Shown piece after piece: positions 12,301 through 22,499 of a DNA stretch of 64,000 nt (its first letter is position 1; each line of letters starts with the position of its first letter). The notes under the pieces were generated by a model. The model saw only the letters and a list, made by a program, of their open reading frames with translations. It ran no database searches and was not told the origin of the DNA. The stretch is from Heterocephalus glaber (Eukaryota > Chordata > Mammalia > Rodentia > Bathyergidae): NCBI RefSeq assembly GCF_000247695.1, contig NW_004624784.1:12228813-12292812 (forward strand), in the 5' to 3' direction. The position numbers were made by a program, and so were the translations under genes.

Positions 12301-14759
12301 AGTCCAGAGTGGCCCAATGTCTCATGAGGTTGAAGACAATGAAAAGGCCTTTAATGCCTGCCTCCCTTATGCTGGGTCCCCATAACCTACAGTGCTCCCC
12401 ACACCCTACAGTGCTCCCCACATCACCATGGTTGCCTCTACTGTCCTAGAGTTTACTCGTTCCTGAGCACTCCATGCCAGCTCAGGAGTTTTTGAATTCA
12501 GACTCCAGCATCTGAATCCCTGGGTTTGTGTCTGGGCTCTCCTGTGTCTGCCTGGGTGGCCTTGGGCGTGTCTCATAACTTCTCTGAGCCCTGGTTCCTT
12601 CCATGAAAGTAATCCTAGCACCTTCCACCTGGGCTCACAAGCCAGCGAGATGATCTATGTGATGCTCCCGACAATGCCTGATGCCTTAGTAGGTGCTTAG
12701 TAAGTGTCAGCCATGTTTTACCCTAAAAGGCTCACCTTCCTGCGACATTGACATGTTTGTCCCCATCCTGCTGTCAAATCAGGCAAGGTCCAGCCTGGGG
12801 CGGTTGTAAAGATCATTGCTCAGAGCCATCCTCCTTCCCCCTCTGTCAGGTGAGTCATGAAAAACACCTCAGCTGCAGTCTGCTGACTGCCTGGACTTGC
12901 AGGTGGTGCCAGCATGGGACAGGTCCAGCGGTGCTTCTAGGTCACCTGTTCACCGGGTGTCTCTACACTGGGAGGGCCTGAGTCACTAGAGCATGTCTAA
13001 GAGCACCTGCCAGGATGAGGAAGATTCACAGAAGTACAAAAACATCAAAACTAGTTCAATCACTGGTACAAAAAAAAAATCAAAACTGTCTGCAATAGAA
13101 AGCTTGGGGCCAGAGCCAAGGAGCTGGCAAGGCTGTACACACACTGGCTCTGCAGGGAGGGGTGTGACACCAAGAGTGCTGCCCTTTCTTCCCCACCTCT
13201 GTGTCTGTGTCTGTGAGTATCCACCTATGGGTGATTTGTGTTGGTCAGGGAGAGGACAAGAGCGCAGTGCCTGTGCTGTGACAGGAAAGAGCAAACTCCG
13301 CCTCCCAGTTGGGCCTCCCAAAAGGCCCATGTGATCTCAGACAGTAACGTCCTTCTCTGAGCTTCAGTTTCCTTGTCTCTGCTCAGACAGACTTCATGGC
13401 TGGTGAGGCCATGAGGCTAATAGTCTGACATTACCTACAGCTGCCCCTTCTTGTCTATACAAGAGAGTGACACAGGGGTCATTCCAAAGGCCAGCACAAG
13501 GAGCAGACAGCTCAGACACAGCCAGGGATATGATGGGGGGCGGGGGCAGGGAAGACATACCACTAGGCACAAGTCACATAGCCACACATCCTTGAGTCAG
13601 CTTCATGCTAGCCCTCTTTCTGGGGCAGAACTAAGCAGAGGAGAATCTGGGTAGGACACTAGGAAGAACTTGCAGCAAGCAGAAGTGTAGTGAAGGGCTT
13701 CTGGCCAGCAAGGCTGAATGGGACCAGGTCAAATCAGTGGCAGGGACCTGGGTCTGGGAACTCCTGTGCTAAAGCTGCTCTGGACACATAGAGAAGCAGA
13801 GGGAGAAGACATTCTCAGCCCTAGCTGGTCAGCCCCTGTTTCCCTATCCACAGCTGGCTCCTCCCCAGATCTGTGGAGCCCATCTTTCCAGGGGACTCAT
13901 GGGGAGTGCAGCTTGGGCCAGCCGCTGAGAGGGCCCTATGGAAGCCCCGCTGGCTGGCTGGGAGGGGTACAGACACTTTGAAAGATATGGGGTCCCAAGA
14001 GTCATCACACACAGGATGCCAGCTACATGGGCACACACCTAGGCTCTCCACTCATGTTCTCTGAGCACCTGGGCTATGGGGGTACAGGTGGACAGGGAGG
14101 ACAGGTGAACAGGGACCTGGCCACCTCCTAGCCCTGATAAGATCCCCACTGTGCCCTTTGCCTCTGGGGTAAGGAACAGCCTGGGACAGAAGAGGAAAAT
14201 GGCCACTGTGACACCTCTACCCACCCCAGTGCCCAAATCTCCCAGGACTCTGAATCACCTTCCTTCCTCCCCACCCTCACCAAGTGTTGTCAGAAAGTGA
14301 GCTGAAGCAGATTTGCTCAAGTGAGGGGGTCTCACCTCTCCAGTCTGTCTGTATGTTTAAGGACTTCTTTCTGTCCTACCATTTCCAGCTGTGTTCATGT
14401 GGGTAGGTCTCTCCCTCTTTGGGTCTCAGGCTTCTTACCTATAAAATGGAGTTAATATTTAATCCACAGAGTTCTGACTACTTGCATTTTAACAGAAAAC
14501 AAAGTCTTCAGCAAAGGAATGAATCCCTAATAGAGAAAATTCAGATTTCAGCTGTAAGTAAAGAATACTGAGGGTAGGGCCAGGCCACTTCCTTGGGACT
14601 CTGGCTTCACATTATGGGGTTAATTTCCTCTTCCTGGGAGCATGGCTGTTGCCGAAAGCCCTCTTTCTATGTTGATGGCTCCTCCTGCCTTAAACTAGAC
14701 TGACTGGGGGAAGGACACAGTGTTTGGGAGGGAGGGAGATTGGGGAAGCCCCCTATGAA

Positions 14760-14945
14760 CCAGCTGCTTTGTCTGTGCAGTATTTCGTTAACTTGTCTCT
14801 GCAACTCTGGAAAATCAGTGTTGGATTCCCATTTACAGAGGAGAAAATTGAGGCTATAGGATTAGATCTCTGGCCATGGTCACATGAGTGAGAGACTAAG
14901 GCATCACTGGAAGCTAGGATTTCCAGGCTCCAAAGTCCCAGCAGC
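14760..14945 (+). repeat. MIR SINE remnant
   Basis: The core motif (tttacagaggagaaaattgaggct) followed by the lost-column pattern 'ggtcacatgagtgag' and 'aagctaggatttccaggctcc' matches the well known MIR layout in plus orientation. It is diverged, as expected for an old mammalian SINE. Confidence 0.75.
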
Positions 14946-15149
14946 CAGAAGGCAATGTTCCCTGATGCTGCCATCCTCCCTGTGGCCCTCAGTGTACCCT
15001 CTGGGAACATCTTAGCCCCAAGAAGCCAGGGCAGTACCAGCCCCACCCCGAACTCCTCTGTGCCCCTGAACCCCTGCTACCTGGCCTTCCCACCCTTGCT
15101 CCTTCCAGTTGCCACTAGATCAGAGCCGCAGGCGGAGCCCAGAGCCCAG

Positions 15150-15400
15150 GGAGAGGAGTGTTGGGGCCACCTGGCTCAGGGAGGGCTCCCGGTCCCTGCC
15201 CTGGGGATGTTATCAGTGGGTCCAGAGGGCAAGGTGAGGGACACAGGAGGGACATGGACAAAGGCCTTGGGCTCAGAGTGCCCTTTGCCCTTCTTCCATC
15301 CAACCCCTGCCCTGGCTCAGCTGTTGTGAACACTGTATGATAGAAGCCCTGAGGTGGAGGTGCTGGGGGCTGTGTGAAGCTGGCTGTTGCCTCCCCACAC
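15150..15400 (+). promoter_or_regulatory. APOC3: APOC3 upstream enhancer (hepatic/intestinal)
   Basis: This lies about 480-730 bases upstream of the APOC3 start, the position of the human APOC3 enhancer. The segment gggtccagagggcaa at 15218-15232 is what I recall from the human enhancer (site I region), followed by 'aaggccttgggctc' and 'caacccctgccctg', also shared. In humans this enhancer drives APOC3, APOA4 and APOA1 through HNF4, Sp1 and nuclear receptors. Exact factor sites are not resolved here. Confidence 0.6.
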
Positions 15401-15786
15401 AGGCCCTGCCCCTTGCTCTTCTGCACTGCACTGCAGATGCCCCACCCCACCCCCGAGTGACTCTCAGGACTGAGGAAGCCCATCACTCTGACTCCAGGCT
15501 GGTGCAGGGCTTGGCGGGGAAGCACTCGCCTGAAAACTCATGTGTGAAGGGCTGAGGTGACTCCGGAGCCCCTGGCTCATCCCCAAACCCTCCCCCTTCT
15601 CACCAGCCTGCTGGGGAGCCGGTCTGGGGAAGGAGTGGGGTCTTCCCAGGCCTGCCCAGGAGCTGACCATGTGGCCGTGGGGGTGGGGGGCAGATGAGCA
15701 GAGGGCAGAGCCCCCAGGGATCCTCAGCTCCCCTGGCAGCAGGTGCAGCTGTTCTCTCTGCCTCAGGCCCTGCTCTCCACTGTCAG

Positions 15787-15802
15787 CAGGTGACCTTTGC
15801 CC
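15787..15802 (+). promoter_or_regulatory. APOC3: APOC3 proximal HNF4/nuclear-receptor element (C3P)
   Basis: The sequence caggtgacctttgccc is a direct repeat of half-sites spaced by one base. It sits about 90 bases upstream of the APOC3 start and is identical to the human C3P core as I recall it. HNF4 activates through this site. Confidence 0.85.
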
Positions 15803-15846
15803 TGCTCACTGGGCCCTCCGTGCCCGCTGTCCTCCCCTGGGGACAA

Positions 15847-15853
15847 TATAAAA
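15847..15853 (+). promoter_or_regulatory. APOC3: APOC3 TATA box
   Basis: TATAAAA about 30 bases upstream of the expected transcription start near 15877. It lies inside the conserved stretch 'aaaacaggtcagaaccctc', which I also recall in the human promoter. Confidence 0.9.
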
Positions 15854-16358
15854 CAGGTCAGAACCCTCTTGCCTTCCAACTCAGTTCATACCTAGAAGCA
15901 GCTACTCCAGGTAATGTCCTTGGGACAGGGCTGGGGGGAGGAGGGAGGAGGACAGCCGTGGCCAGAGAAGGCTCCTTGTGCCCAACCAGAAGGCCTGGGA
16001 GACAGCTTGCAGGAGCCCAGGAAGCTTCGGGTGGCATGCATGTACTCCATCCCCAACTGCAGCCTGGGGAAACAGAGGCCCAGGAAAGGGCGGTGGTCAG
16101 GCTGGACTGGAACTGGCCCCCACACTGCACATCTCTCCTCTCTCTGCTTGCTGAGGGCTAGAAGAAGCCTTTGACAGCCCAAGCCCAGACAGGGAATTGA
16201 GGGAGTGGAGGCCTTCATTCCCCATCTGGGGGGTTTCTGTGGCGTCCCTGCCCGAGAGCCTATGTAACCCCTTCTCCTGCTGACCCACCCCAAGGGCGCA
16301 GAGGTGAGGAGATGTGGGAGGCCCTCACAGGACTCTTCCCTGCAGGAGCAGAGGTGCC

Positions 16359-17796
16359 ATGCAGCCCCGGGTATTCCTCGCTGTGACCCTCCTGGCACTC
16401 CTGGCCTCTGCCCGTAAGCGCTTTCTGGGGACTGGGCTGCAGGCAATGTGGGAAGTGGTTCGGGGCTCCTGTGCCCTGTAAGTGGTGGCCAGGTGAGAGA
16501 CAAGGGGCCCCGGAGGCTGAGCCACTCCTGCTCAGTTCTGCTCTCTGGCAGGAGCTTTGGAGACCGAGGACGCCTCCCTCCTGGGCTACATGCAGGACTA
16601 CATGCAGGGCTACATGGAGCACGCCTCCAAGACTGCCCAGGACGCACTGACCAGGGTACAGGACTCTCAGATGGCCCAGCAGGCCAGGTACGCCCACTAG
16701 GCCTTGCCTCCTGGTCCTCTGTGCCAGCTCCCTCTGTCCCCACCTGGCCTGCCCTCCCCTGGAAAGAGCTCTGGTGACAAGAGTGTGACTCTCTCAGCCC
16801 AGCCCAGGCCTGCCCCTCCCTGCACCTCCCTGCTCCCTCAAGGGGCTAGGGCAGAGATGTCAGAGGTGGGGTTCCATTTCTCTAGTGCCCTCCTTTCTTC
16901 CCAGTACAGCCCTAAGGTGGCCCAGCTGAGCCCTCACTGCCACTTTTCTCTCCTCCCCGTGGGGCAAGAGGGTTGCCGATTCCAGCCTGGAGTGGAGGGG
17001 TGTGTTCCTCTGCTCATGTGGGCAGAAGTCTGTCCTGGCTTTCCCAGCCCGTCCTACCCAAGAGTGCTCCACTCTCCCTGTTCCCTTGCTGGCTTCAGAG
17101 GCATTTGTGTGCCAGAGGCCTTTGCGAATGTTGCTAGTCCTCAGGATGGGCTGTGGACTAGGTATATTTTCCTCACTTTGCAGGAAAGAAAATTGAGGCT
17201 CAGAGAGGCTAGGGGGCCTGGCTCAGATTATATAGCTAGTCACCCCCTAGTTATTTTCTGAATGTGGGGGCAGCTTCCCTATCCCTCTTTCCCACCTCCG
17301 AGAGTCCCCAGGGTGCATAGCACCAGGGGATGGCATTGGCCTGAAAGGCAAAGTGGCCCTGACCTTACACATCGCCCACCCACCACTTTGCGCCTTGGGC
17401 CCAAGGGGGGGTGGGGGGGTGGGCAACGATCTGACCCAATCTGGAGAAATGTGGGGTTAGACTGTGCTAATTCCCTTTACCACCTCTGCATCTCTTCTGC
17501 TTGGGGTGGCAGCTGCTTGTGGTTCTTGCCTGAGGCCTCGGGGCCATTGCTGGGAAGGCTGGGGGGAGGTGGGAAAGCCAGCAGAGATGTTGGGGGGTGC
17601 GGGCCCCACAGCCAGGACAGCTCTCACACTCCTCTTTACCATAGCCTCTCTGACTCCCCCCAGGGGCTGGATGAGTGACAGTTTAAGCTCCCTGCAAGAC
17701 TACTGGAGTTCCTTCAAGGGCAAGTGGTCTGGATTCGGGTTCTGGGATGCTACCCCTGAGGAGGCCAGCCCAACCCCGGCCCCTGAGGGCATCTGA
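16359..17796 (+). CDS. APOC3: Apolipoprotein C-III (complete coding region, 3 coding exons plus a 5' UTR exon)
   Basis: Small secreted apolipoprotein that inhibits lipoprotein lipase and hepatic remnant uptake. Non-coding exon 1 is about 15877-15910. Coding exons are 16359-16413 (exon 2, which starts at 16346), 16552-16687 and 17664-17796, all with GT-AG junctions. They give 107 residues (human 99). The signal peptide [20 protein letters not shown] (1-20) is close to human. The mature protein begins [20 protein letters not shown] and contains the helices [20 protein letters not shown] and [18 protein letters not shown]. Exon 3 is 12 bases longer than the human exon, adding four residues by an in-frame repeat. 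Exon 4 has a longer FW-containing segment and an altered tail ([14 protein letters not shown]). The tail threonine could still carry the known O-glycan, but this is inference. The poly(A) signal is at 17951-17956. Confidence 0.97.
17170..17250 (+). repeat. MIR SINE remnant in APOC3 intron 3
   Basis: The core 'cctcactttgcaggaaagaa' and 'attgaggctcagagaggct' is a MIR in plus orientation. I recall the same MIR in the human APOC3 third intron, so it predates the primate-rodent split. Confidence 0.8.
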
Positions 17797-17950
17797 GACC
17801 TCAAGGTTCCAAGTGCCTGTCCACCTTTCCTGCCAGCTCCCTGGGTCCTGTGGCCTCCAGGGCTGCCCCTGAATTAGCTTGAAAAGGACAATACTCTAGT
17901 GCCTTCCCAGCCCACCCTAGACCTGGCCACCTCCAATTGTGCTGCTTCCC

Positions 17951-17956
17951 AATAAA
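17951..17956 (+). terminator. APOC3: APOC3 polyadenylation signal
   Basis: AATAAA in the context 'cccaataaagctcgatgagaa', 155 bases after the stop codon. Cleavage is expected near 17975. The human gene ends in an almost identical context. Confidence 0.92.
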
Positions 17957-18427
17957 GCTCGATGAGAAGCTGCCGTGAGAGGGTGACCCTCATGTGCTGT
18001 GTATGTGTGGGCACGGAAAAGAGCTGGGCCTGGGCTGTGTGGTCTCTTAGCCCAAGTTTCTTCGTCTGTAGGGTAGGAAGAACCCACTTAACCTGCTTGC
18101 CTTGACAGGCTTGTGTGAAAGGTCACATGGAATGACAGATTTGACAAAACATTATCAACTGTCAAGTGCTGTAGGGCATGACTTGAGTGTGTGCTCTGTG
18201 TCAGGTTGGCACTGCTATGTCAACATCAGAGTTAAGATTGCGTTTGTTCACCAAAACTGAGCAGCTGACTCACATTCCCCAGACCACAGAGGCCTCATAA
18301 GTACCTCCAGTGGAAGTAGGTGGGATGCAGGCAGTAAGATTCAGGTAGGCTCTTGTCTTGGCTCCACCACTTTATATCAGCGTCAGTTTCTGACTTGTCA
18401 AGTAGGCACAACAGTGCCTCCGAAGTC

Positions 18428-18560
18428 AGGTATGATGCTGCATGCCTGTAATCCCAGCATTCAGGAGGTTGAGGCAGGAGCATCACAAGTTTGAGGCCAG
18501 CCTGGGCTACATAGCAACTTCAAGGCCAGCCTGGACTGCATAGTGAGACCCCTTTTCAAG
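18428..18560 (+). mobile_element. B1 (7SL-derived) SINE
   Basis: The body 'catgcctgtaatcccagcat', followed by 'gaggcaggagcatcacaagtt' type sequence and 'gaggccagcctgggctacat', is the classic B1/Alu monomer in plus orientation, with the internal duplication 'aaggccagcctggactgcatag' and a short 3' end. Confidence 0.9.
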
Positions 18561-19164
18561 AAACCAATTATAACAATAATAATGACACTGGAGATTTGTT
18601 GTGAGAACCCAATGATGCAGTGTTTAAAGGCCTCTGGCACAGCATCTGCAGCATCTGAAGTGATTGTCAGCTGACCTGATTGGCCTCTTAGGACCAGGAC
18701 TGGAATGGTTTCCAATATCCTGGAAACCGAGAAGGAACACATGGTCATCCCAGCAGGGGCTTTTCTCTGTGTACCCACTGCCCAACAGATATACATCAGA
18801 GTTCCAGGACCACAAAGTTGTCCCACTCTACAGATGAACCAAGGTTCAGATGAACTGATGTTTAGAAAGGCTCTTGCCCAGTGTCACAGAGCCACCAAAT
18901 GGCAGGGCCAGACCTTGAGCCCTCAAGCCCAGGTCAGCTGCCTATGTTCTGCTCAGCTGACATGGAAAAAAAAATCTTTGTTAGTCCTCTGCCAGCTGTT
19001 GAGAGCTCTCTTCCAGATCCTGGTGGCACTGGTGCAACCAGCCCTACCTGGACACCTGGACTGCTTCCTCTTTGGAAATCCACCTGGCTTCTCTCTCTCT
19101 CTCTGCCCAACTACAGTACCCACATTTGGGAAATGTCCCCACCCAAATCTGACTTGACACTTTT

Positions 19165-19240
19165 ATTTTTTGGTACCAGGGATCGAACTCAGGTCCTTGT
19201 GCCTGTGCAGCAGGTGGCGAAACCACTGAGCTAAATCCCC
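19165..19240 (-). mobile_element. ID-like tRNA-derived SINE
   Basis: Antisense copy: 'tttttggtaccagggatcga', then 'actcaggtccttgtgcc', ending 'ccactgagctaaatcccctg'. The reverse complement has the tRNA A-box (tagctcagtgg) and B-box (gagttcgatcc). Confidence 0.88.
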
Positions 19241-20488
19241 TGCCCGGACTTGACACTTTTTGTAGCTCTGGACGATTAGAAACTAAAAAGCCTGCTCCTT
19301 TATTCAAGGGGTCATTAAGATACCCTGGAGATGGAGAAGGGACAGAGACCTGCACCATGGGGAAAAAGGGCCTGTGGGGGTGGGGAGAGGAGAGAATGTA
19401 CTGCCCAGCTCTGCGAAAGACACGTGCATGCATATGGGGACACACAGATGAGTGTGTGAAGAGGGGACAGCTCCAAGGAGGGATATACATGTGAAAATGT
19501 GCACATATGTGTGCACACTGATATGAACTTGGTTCCTAAGCACACATTTTTTAAAAAAATTATCATAGATGCCCATGGGCAGATGGGTCTCAAAGGAGCA
19601 GCCCAGCTGATCTTGCCTTTCACTCAGTGGTGACTTCACATCTCCAAGATTCAGCTTCACATGGTGATCTGGATCTAATGACAATCTACCCAGATTTTGG
19701 GAAGAATGCAGTGAGGGATAGGAAGGCACCTGGGAATAAAACTATGCTAAATACCTGGAAGAGATGGTGCTTACGTTTCTGACATGAGCCAGAGCTGGCA
19801 GAAGTGGGTGGCAGTGCCTAGAGCCACATGGGTACACGGCTGGCTTTCAAAGCTGTGCCTGTTTAGGGGTTGGGGAGTAGAAGAGTGACCCTGCTCTCTT
19901 GAAAAAGAAAAGGGAAGGGTTTAAGAGGTTTTCAAATTTATAAAGGAGAAAGGAGCAAGCTCCAAGGATGTCATTTGTACCTGCTGAAATCCTTCAAGTT
20001 CTAAGGGCTCCTTGAAGCCCATTGCATCCAGCTTGGAGCCATAAAGCTGGAAGAAGCTCCTGTCCTGTGTCCAGGTGGACAACTCCACTGCCCAGGTCCC
20101 ACAGGGGCACACCTCTGGGGAAGGGGACCACTTCTCTTTGCAGAGACAGGCTTGAGCAGTTAGGGTTTGATCCTCTGCTGGGCACTTGGAATTGGGTGAC
20201 CTGTCATTTTGCCTGGCCCTCTGTTACCTCCTTTCTATGAGCCATGTTAGGACAGGGGGTCTGCTCCCCGCTGCTAACCAGCCAGGTGCCCTGCAGGACC
20301 TCCACCATGGATAAAGGCCCTGCAGAGGCTGAGCCTGAGCTCATCTTTCCTGAGGCCAGGCAGAAAGGCCCACCTTTGGTGCCAAAGTCTCCCACCCCAT
20401 CCCAGCACCCTTGGTTGTCCCCTCCAGTATCCCACATCCCACTTTCATTTCCCCCAAAAGAAAGAAGCTGTTTTCCACTTCGGAAACA

Positions 20489-20494
20489 TTTATT
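20489..20494 (-). terminator. APOA1: APOA1 polyadenylation signal
   Basis: AATAAA on the minus strand in the context 'aataaatgtttccgaagtgg', which closely resembles the human APOA1 3' end. It lies 52 bases past the stop codon. Cleavage is expected near 20470. Confidence 0.92.
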
Positions 20495-20546
20495 CTAAGA
20501 AACTGAATGGTGGGGAAGGGAGGAGGCGGTGGCAGCAGCCGGCACG

Positions 20547-21993
20547 TCACTGGGCGCTCAGCTGCTTGGAGGCCTGGTCGATGGAGCTCAGGAAGCTGGC
20601 CTTCAAGCTCTCCATCACGGGCATCAGGCCCTGGCGAAGGTCCTCCAGCGCGGGCTTCGCCTTCTCGCTAAATGTTTTCAGGTGCTTGCTGGCCTTGACC
20701 TGGTACTCGGAGACGGGAGCGCTCTCCTTGAGCGCCTCCAACCGCTTCGCCAGGCCCTGGCGCATCCCCTGGGTGTAGGACCCCAGGTGCGTGCGCAGGG
20801 CGTCCACGTATTCGCGTGCGCGTTGGCGGATGTCCTGGCCCAGCGGGGCCAGCTTCTCCTGCAGCTCCTTCAGCTTCTGTTGGGCGTCTTTGTGCAGCTC
20901 CTTGCCCAGTGGCTGTACTTTATCACGGTAGCGCTCCACCTCTTCGTTCACCTTCTTCTGGAAGTTGTCCAGGTAGGACTGCACTTTCTGCTTTACCTCC
21001 TCCAGATCCTTGTTCATCTGCTGCCTCAGCCATACTGTGTCTTCTCCCAGGTTATCCCAGAACTCCTTGGTCACCGAACCAAGCTGCTCCCGCAGATTAT
21101 TGAAAGTGGACGTCAAGGTGTTCCAGTTGGCCAGGAGATTCAGGCTGGAGTGGGAGAGAAGGTGGCTGAGGGGTGGTTTCCCAGGTACCCTGGACTGCCA
21201 GGGACCTGCTGGCCTGGCATCACCTGTGCCGGGTGTGCGGTAGCTGTGTTCCTGGCTTTCCCCATGCACGCTTGACTCCAACACCTCCACCCTGTGTCCC
21301 ATTGTACTGATGGCCTGTGCATAGAGAGGAGCTAGATGGAGCCAGAGCTGGGGTTGGTGCCCCGCGTTGAAGGACAATCTTCTCTCGGAAGACAGCCAGC
21401 CCAGGGAGGTGCAAAAGGGCAGGAGTTGCTACACTGGCAGACACAATGTGTTGCTGGGGTTGCTGATTATTGTAGGGCCTGTGACCCTGCCTGAGGATCC
21501 TATCCCTGAATCTCTATCCAACCTTCTATGGGGCCCAGCACATTCAGTAGCAGGAGAGGATTTGGCCAGTCTGGCTACATCTTCCCACAGGCCTTTCTGT
21601 CTCCAGGACCTCCCCCTGCCCCAGGCCCAGGCTGAGTCCTTACTTTAGCTGTTTTCCCAAGGCAGAGGCATCCAGCTGGGCCGCACAGTCTTTGCCACTC
21701 TCTTGGATTGCATCCACATACAGGGCAGCAAAATCCTTCATGCGGTCCCATGAGGTCTGGGGCTCATCTCCTTGCCAGAAGTGCCGAGCCTGGCTCCCTG
21801 GGGTTGGAGAGGGGACCCAGGTCAGGCCAGCTCTCTGCAACTAGGGGAGGGTCAAGGGAGAAACTCTGCTTCCTGTGCCCAGCAGGGTGGGCCACCAGGG
21901 CATAGGGAGAAGGCCCCTGGTGGTCGGCTCCCTAGGCCAGGGCCACCTACCAGTCAGGAAGAGCACAGCCACAGCCAGCACCACAGCTTTCAT
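20547..21993 (-). CDS. APOA1: Apolipoprotein A-I (complete coding region, 3 coding exons plus a 5' UTR exon)
   Basis: Main HDL protein and LCAT activator. On the minus strand, 5' UTR exon 1 is about 22212-22245. Coding pieces are 21951-21993 (exon 2, which begins at 22012), 21644-21797 and 20547-21144. They give 264 residues, the same as mouse (human 267). The signal peptide [18 protein letters not shown] is followed by the propeptide RHFWQG and mature [13 protein letters not shown]. Exon 4 encodes the 11- and 22-residue amphipathic helices, for example [39 protein letters not shown] and [20 protein letters not shown]. The protein ends SKQLSAQ. Compared with human, exon 3 is one codon shorter (DEPQ for DEPPQ) and the last propeptide residue is glycine rather than glutamine. 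The liver promoter elements upstream are conserved. Confidence 0.97.
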
Positions 21994-22272
21994 CCTGAAG
22001 GGTGTGGGCGACCTGAAGGAGAAGAGGGGCTTGGCTAAGGGGGGCCTCTAGCATGAGGAGCTTCATGCTCCTCACACATTCCAGCCAGGGAGGAGGAGGG
22101 GCCTAGAGTGAGACAAGGTCCTGGGAACCCGGTTCCTGCCTAGGCAGAGTGAAGCATCACTTTCCTGGAGCTGGGGAGCCAGAGCAGTTTGGGGCAGGGA
22201 GCAGTACTTACCTCCCTGGAGCTGTCAGGCAAGTCTCTGAGTCAGTCTCTGTGCATCCAGCTCTCCCTGGCC

Positions 22273-22279
22273 TATTTAT
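22273..22279 (-). promoter_or_regulatory. APOA1: APOA1 TATA box
   Basis: ATAAATA on the minus strand in the context 'aacataaataggccaggg', almost identical to the human promoter (cataaataggccctg). It sets a transcription start near 22245. Upstream, 'ttatcagccttccagccc' is also conserved. Confidence 0.9.
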
Positions 22280-22363
22280 GTTTCCAGGCAGGGGCTGGGC
22301 TGGAAGGCTGATAAGCCCAAATGAGCCCTGTTACTGCTCACTGGTTGTGGCAATGTGGAACCG

Positions 22364-22380
22364 AGAGTTCAAGGATCAGC
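22364..22380 (-). promoter_or_regulatory. APOA1: APOA1 liver enhancer site C (nuclear receptor)
   Basis: On the minus strand this reads GCTGATCCTTGAACTCT, matching human site C (about -134 to -119), which binds HNF4 and related receptors. Confidence 0.85.
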
Positions 22381-22395
22381 TTTGTCCCTGGTGCC

Positions 22396-22417
22396 GGGCA
22401 AATAGAGTGGGCAAACA
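22396..22417 (-). promoter_or_regulatory. APOA1: APOA1 liver enhancer site B (HNF3/FOXA)
   Basis: The minus strand contains TGTTTGCCCACTCTATTTGC followed by CC, the same as human site B as I recall it. The TGTTTGC core is a forkhead (FOXA) site. Confidence 0.85.
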
Positions 22418-22440
22418 GGAAACTGCAGGGGCTGCAACGC

Positions 22441-22457
22441 AGGGGTCAAGGGTTCAG
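22441..22457 (-). promoter_or_regulatory. APOA1: APOA1 liver enhancer site A (RXR/HNF4)
   Basis: The minus strand reads CTGAACCCTTGACCCCT, the core of human site A (about -214 to -192). Sites A, B and C keep the human order and close to the human spacing. Confidence 0.85.
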
Positions 22458-22499
22458 GTCGGGGCAGGAAAGAAGTGGTTGCAGGTTTGAGGATCCTTG

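Larger units (their letters stand above)
11090..15780. other. APOA4-APOC3 divergent intergenic region
   Basis: No coding exon was found. The stretch contains MIR remnants (about 12460-12600 minus, 13360-13440 minus, 14385-14475 minus, 14760-14945 plus), a polypyrimidine tract at 12194-12300 and, at the right, the APOC3 enhancer. An 18-base unit (cctacagtgctccccaca) is tandemly repeated near 12385-12420. Open frames across 10668-11643 on both strands overlap APOA4 exon 1 and GC-rich sequence and look like chance frames. Confidence 0.7.
17980..20470. other. Intergenic region between the convergent APOC3 and APOA1 3' ends
   Basis: About 2.5 kb without a recognisable exon. It holds a MIR fragment near 18030-18120 (minus), a B1 SINE, a MIR near 18810-18960 (plus) and an ID-like SINE at 19165-19240. 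The remaining sequence shows nothing I can name. Confidence 0.7.

Noticed and set aside
15892..16743. Minus-strand open frame of 283 codons over APOC3
   Set aside because: It is antisense to APOC3 exons 1-3 and their introns. No homology and no conserved start.
20529..21275. Long plus-strand open frame (248 codons) antisense to APOA1
   Set aside because: It is the stop-free complement of the amphipathic repeat exon, rich in Leu from CTC/CTG complements of Glu/Gln/Lys codons. It has no splice context or family match.
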